A DNA stretch of 34,692 nt from Chitinophaga pinensis (GTDB taxonomy: Bacteria > Bacteroidota > Bacteroidia > AKYH767-A > OLB10): NCBI GenBank assembly GCA_943332105.1, contig CALQOD010000023.1:1-34692 (forward strand), in the 5' to 3' direction. The first letter of the stretch is position 1, and each line of letters starts with the position of its first letter. Shown here in pieces: positions 33,606 through 34,692 of the stretch. The translations under genes were made by a program, and so were the position numbers. The notes beneath the pieces were generated by a model, which worked only from the letters and a program-made list of their open reading frames with translations, had not been told where the DNA came from and searched no databases.

Positions 33606-33640
33606 AAAAAACCACAAAGCACCCTTTGTGGTTTTTATAA
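33606..33640 (-). terminator. Bidirectional terminator hairpin between the pRiA4b-like gene and miaA
   Basis: CCACAAAG (33612-33619) and CTTTGTGG (33624-33631) with A tracts before and T tracts after on both strands (stem up to 13 pairs). It lies after the stop of the 33656 gene on the minus strand. Confidence 0.85.
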
Positions 33641-33655
33641 TTTTCTTTACTAGCA

Positions 33656-34333
33656 CTAATAATCGTCTTGATGTTTATCATTAAAGCTGGGGCTATCATC
33701 CTCACTTTCATTTGAATTTTTTTCTTCTTCTTCGCTTTCTTCCCCTTCTTCGCTCATGCCCAGAATTTCATCTTCTTCAACACCGTCTTCAGTATCTCCA
33801 ATGATATCATCTACTAAATCATCTTCTTCAGGATCATCATCGATCACTTCTTCAGCAAGGAGTAGACTGGCAAGAGTATCTTCAGGAGACAACTTGACTT
33901 TACCTACTGGTATAGATTTATATTGCTTCGGTGCGTCACCAACCGATTTAACACAAACAGGATACATCCTTTTTTCATCCGCAGCAGGAATTATTTTTGA
34001 AAGCTCTACAAAGAAACTCCAGTTTGCATCATAATCAAAAACGTAAATCATTTTTTGATGTGGATCATTGATATGATTTTTAATCAATGAATCTTTCATC
34101 AAGGGTAAATGGTTCCCTTTTGAATCTTTTTTTTCTTCTAAAACAATTTCCTGTTCTTTTATCCAATGATCGGTACAAATGAAGAAGGAGGCAGGTTTTG
34201 AGGCATCAAATCCTATTGATGATTGAATAATATTGTGAAATTCTTCGAATGTTTGAAGATTAGTTATTTCAATATAACGAGCCACATCATCATGATCTTC
34301 GAATATTGCTTTAAAACGGTATACAACAGGCAT
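33656..34333 (-). CDS. Plasmid pRiA4b ORF-3-like (IS1096 TnpR-like) domain protein with acidic tail
   Basis: Cytoplasmic protein of 225 residues. Residues 1-165 match the pRiA4b ORF-3 family: VYRFKAIFEDHDDVARYIEI, TFEEFHNIIQSSIGFD, FFICTDHWIKEQEI and MIYVFDYDANWSFFVEL. The family is named after a plasmid and an IS1096 passenger protein, but it is widespread in bacterial chromosomes and its function is unknown; no transposase is near here. The last 60 residues are almost only Asp, Glu and Ser (for example EEGEESEEEEKNSNESEDD). It has a complete -33/-7 promoter overlapping the end of the CCA gene and its own terminator, so it is a single-gene unit. Confidence 0.82.
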   Translation of the reverse strand: MPVVYRFKAIFEDHDDVARYIEITNLQTFEEFHNIIQSSIGFDASKPASFFICTDHWIKEQEIVLEEKKDSKGNHLPLMKDSLIKNHINDPHQKMIYVFDYDANWSFFVELSKIIPAADEKRMYPVCVKSVGDAPKQYKSIPVGKVKLSPEDTLASLLLAEEVIDDDPEEDDLVDDIIGDTEDGVEEDEILGMSEEGEESEEEEKNSNESEDDSPSFNDKHQDDY

Positions 34334-34351
34334 ATTATCTAATTTATCCTA

Positions 34352-34382
34352 CAAATTTAAAATCCTTTATCAATATTACAAA
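34352..34382 (-). promoter_or_regulatory. Complete -33/-7 promoter of the pRiA4b-like gene
   Basis: On the minus strand TTTG (34382-34379), 19-base spacer, TAAATTTG (34359-34352), ending 18 bases before the ATG and starting 1 base after the CCA-enzyme stop codon. Confidence 0.7.
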
Positions 34383-34383
34383 T

Positions 34384-34692
34384 TTATTTCTTAGCAGGGG
34401 TTAATCCAAGTTCCATCGCCTTGAGCATCATAAATTGCAGGGCAGGCTCAAATTCATTGGGAATATCACCATCTAAAATCGCCTCACGAATAGCATTTTT
34501 AATAATTCCAACTTCTTTTCCTGGCAATAAATTAAAGGTTTCCATAATATATTCTCCAGTAATTGGTGGTTGCCAGTTTCGGATATTATCCTTCTCTTCA
34601 ACTTCAATCAGTTTTTGTTTTACTAATTCAAAGTTCGATCTGTATTTCTTCTGTTTGAATTCATTTTTCGTTGTCACATCAGCGCTGCACAA
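34384..34692 (-). CDS. cca: CCA tRNA nucleotidyltransferase, C-terminal part (5' end cut off)
   Basis: The last 102 residues of a poly(A) polymerase/CCA-adding enzyme of the HD-containing type; the frame runs off the window end, so the apparent first codon (TTG) is internal. [11 protein letters not shown] is the conserved segment after the HD domain, and [20 protein letters not shown] and [15 protein letters not shown] are characteristic of Bacteroidota CCA enzymes. The enzyme adds or repairs the 3' CCA of tRNAs. The nucleotidyltransferase and HD domains lie outside the window. With miaA it makes this end of the window a tRNA-maturation neighbourhood. Confidence 0.85.
   Translation of the reverse strand: MCSADVTTKNEFKQKKYRSNFELVKQKLIEVEEKDNIRNWQPPITGEYIMETFNLLPGKEVGIIKNAIREAILDGDIPNEFEPALQFMMLKAMELGLTPAKK

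Noticed and set aside
33656-34333. Insertion sequence suggested by IS1096-type naming
   Set aside because: No transposase, no terminal inverted repeats or target duplication; own promoter and terminator instead.

Overview
The window is a low-GC chromosomal segment from a member of the Bacteroidota. This is shown by two proteins ending in type IX secretion (T9SS) type A sorting domains, by family choices typical of the phylum (split transketolase, 67K SppA, DUF4199 membrane protein next to a glycosyltransferase, etfB-etfA-bifunctional nuclease), by weak Shine-Dalgarno sequences, and by many copies of the Bacteroidota -7 promoter element TAnnTTTG just upstream of genes. A flavobacterial-type proteorhodopsin fragment suggests a sunlit aquatic lineage. 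The family-level taxon cannot be settled from this sequence alone.

Layout. 1-1101: Fic protein, cut by the window edge. 1113-6486 (minus): YiiX-like papain-fold peptidase coupled to SppA, a small membrane protein, and a large T9SS beta-propeller protein. 6574-8972 (minus): operon etfB-etfA-bifunctional nuclease. 9107-12253 (plus): small TPR protein, pyruvate dehydrogenase E1 beta, a second T9SS propeller protein. 12254-15470 (minus): transketolase N-half, von Willebrand A protein, transketolase C-half. 15612-19258 (plus): exonuclease/GIY-YIG fusion, then a MutS2-type protein lacking Smr. 19274-20659 (minus): transglycosylase-like lipoprotein. 20864-21328 (plus): unknown helical protein. 21571-25369 (minus): cell-envelope glycan cluster DUF4199-GT2-GT4-gmhA-gmhB. 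25450-25547 (minus): SRP RNA with a clear promoter. 25738-26394: transaldolase-family enzyme. 26457-26869: gene graveyard with the middle of a proteorhodopsin joined to what looks like the last codons of a TonB-dependent receptor. 26970-30285 (plus): VOC protein, alpha/beta-hydrolase lipoprotein, DMT transporter, TlpA-like thioredoxin, small membrane protein. 30291-34692 (minus): TPR protein, miaA, pRiA4b ORF-3-like acidic protein, and the 3' end of a CCA-adding enzyme gene.

Most of the window is ordinary core genome: central metabolism (PDH, transketolase, transaldolase, ETF), RNA processing (MiaA, CCA enzyme, SRP RNA), envelope biogenesis and secretion. The most unusual part is the 26.4-26.9 kb scar. 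It keeps rhodopsin helices C-E with the D-T-E proton-pump residues and Met at the spectral tuning site, but lacks the start, helices A-B and the retinal lysine of helix G. It is bounded on the left by a perfect palindrome and on the right by the receptor-like tail in another frame. Other points of interest are a VWA protein inserted between the two transketolase halves, several promoters so close to start codons that leaderless mRNAs are predicted, a MutS2 without Smr, and a GmhB without zinc ligands. No CRISPR array, tRNA, rRNA or intact insertion sequence was seen. The only gene-poor stretch above 300 bases is 26395-26969, described through its features; 26870-26969 shows nothing beyond a weak promoter-like sequence.
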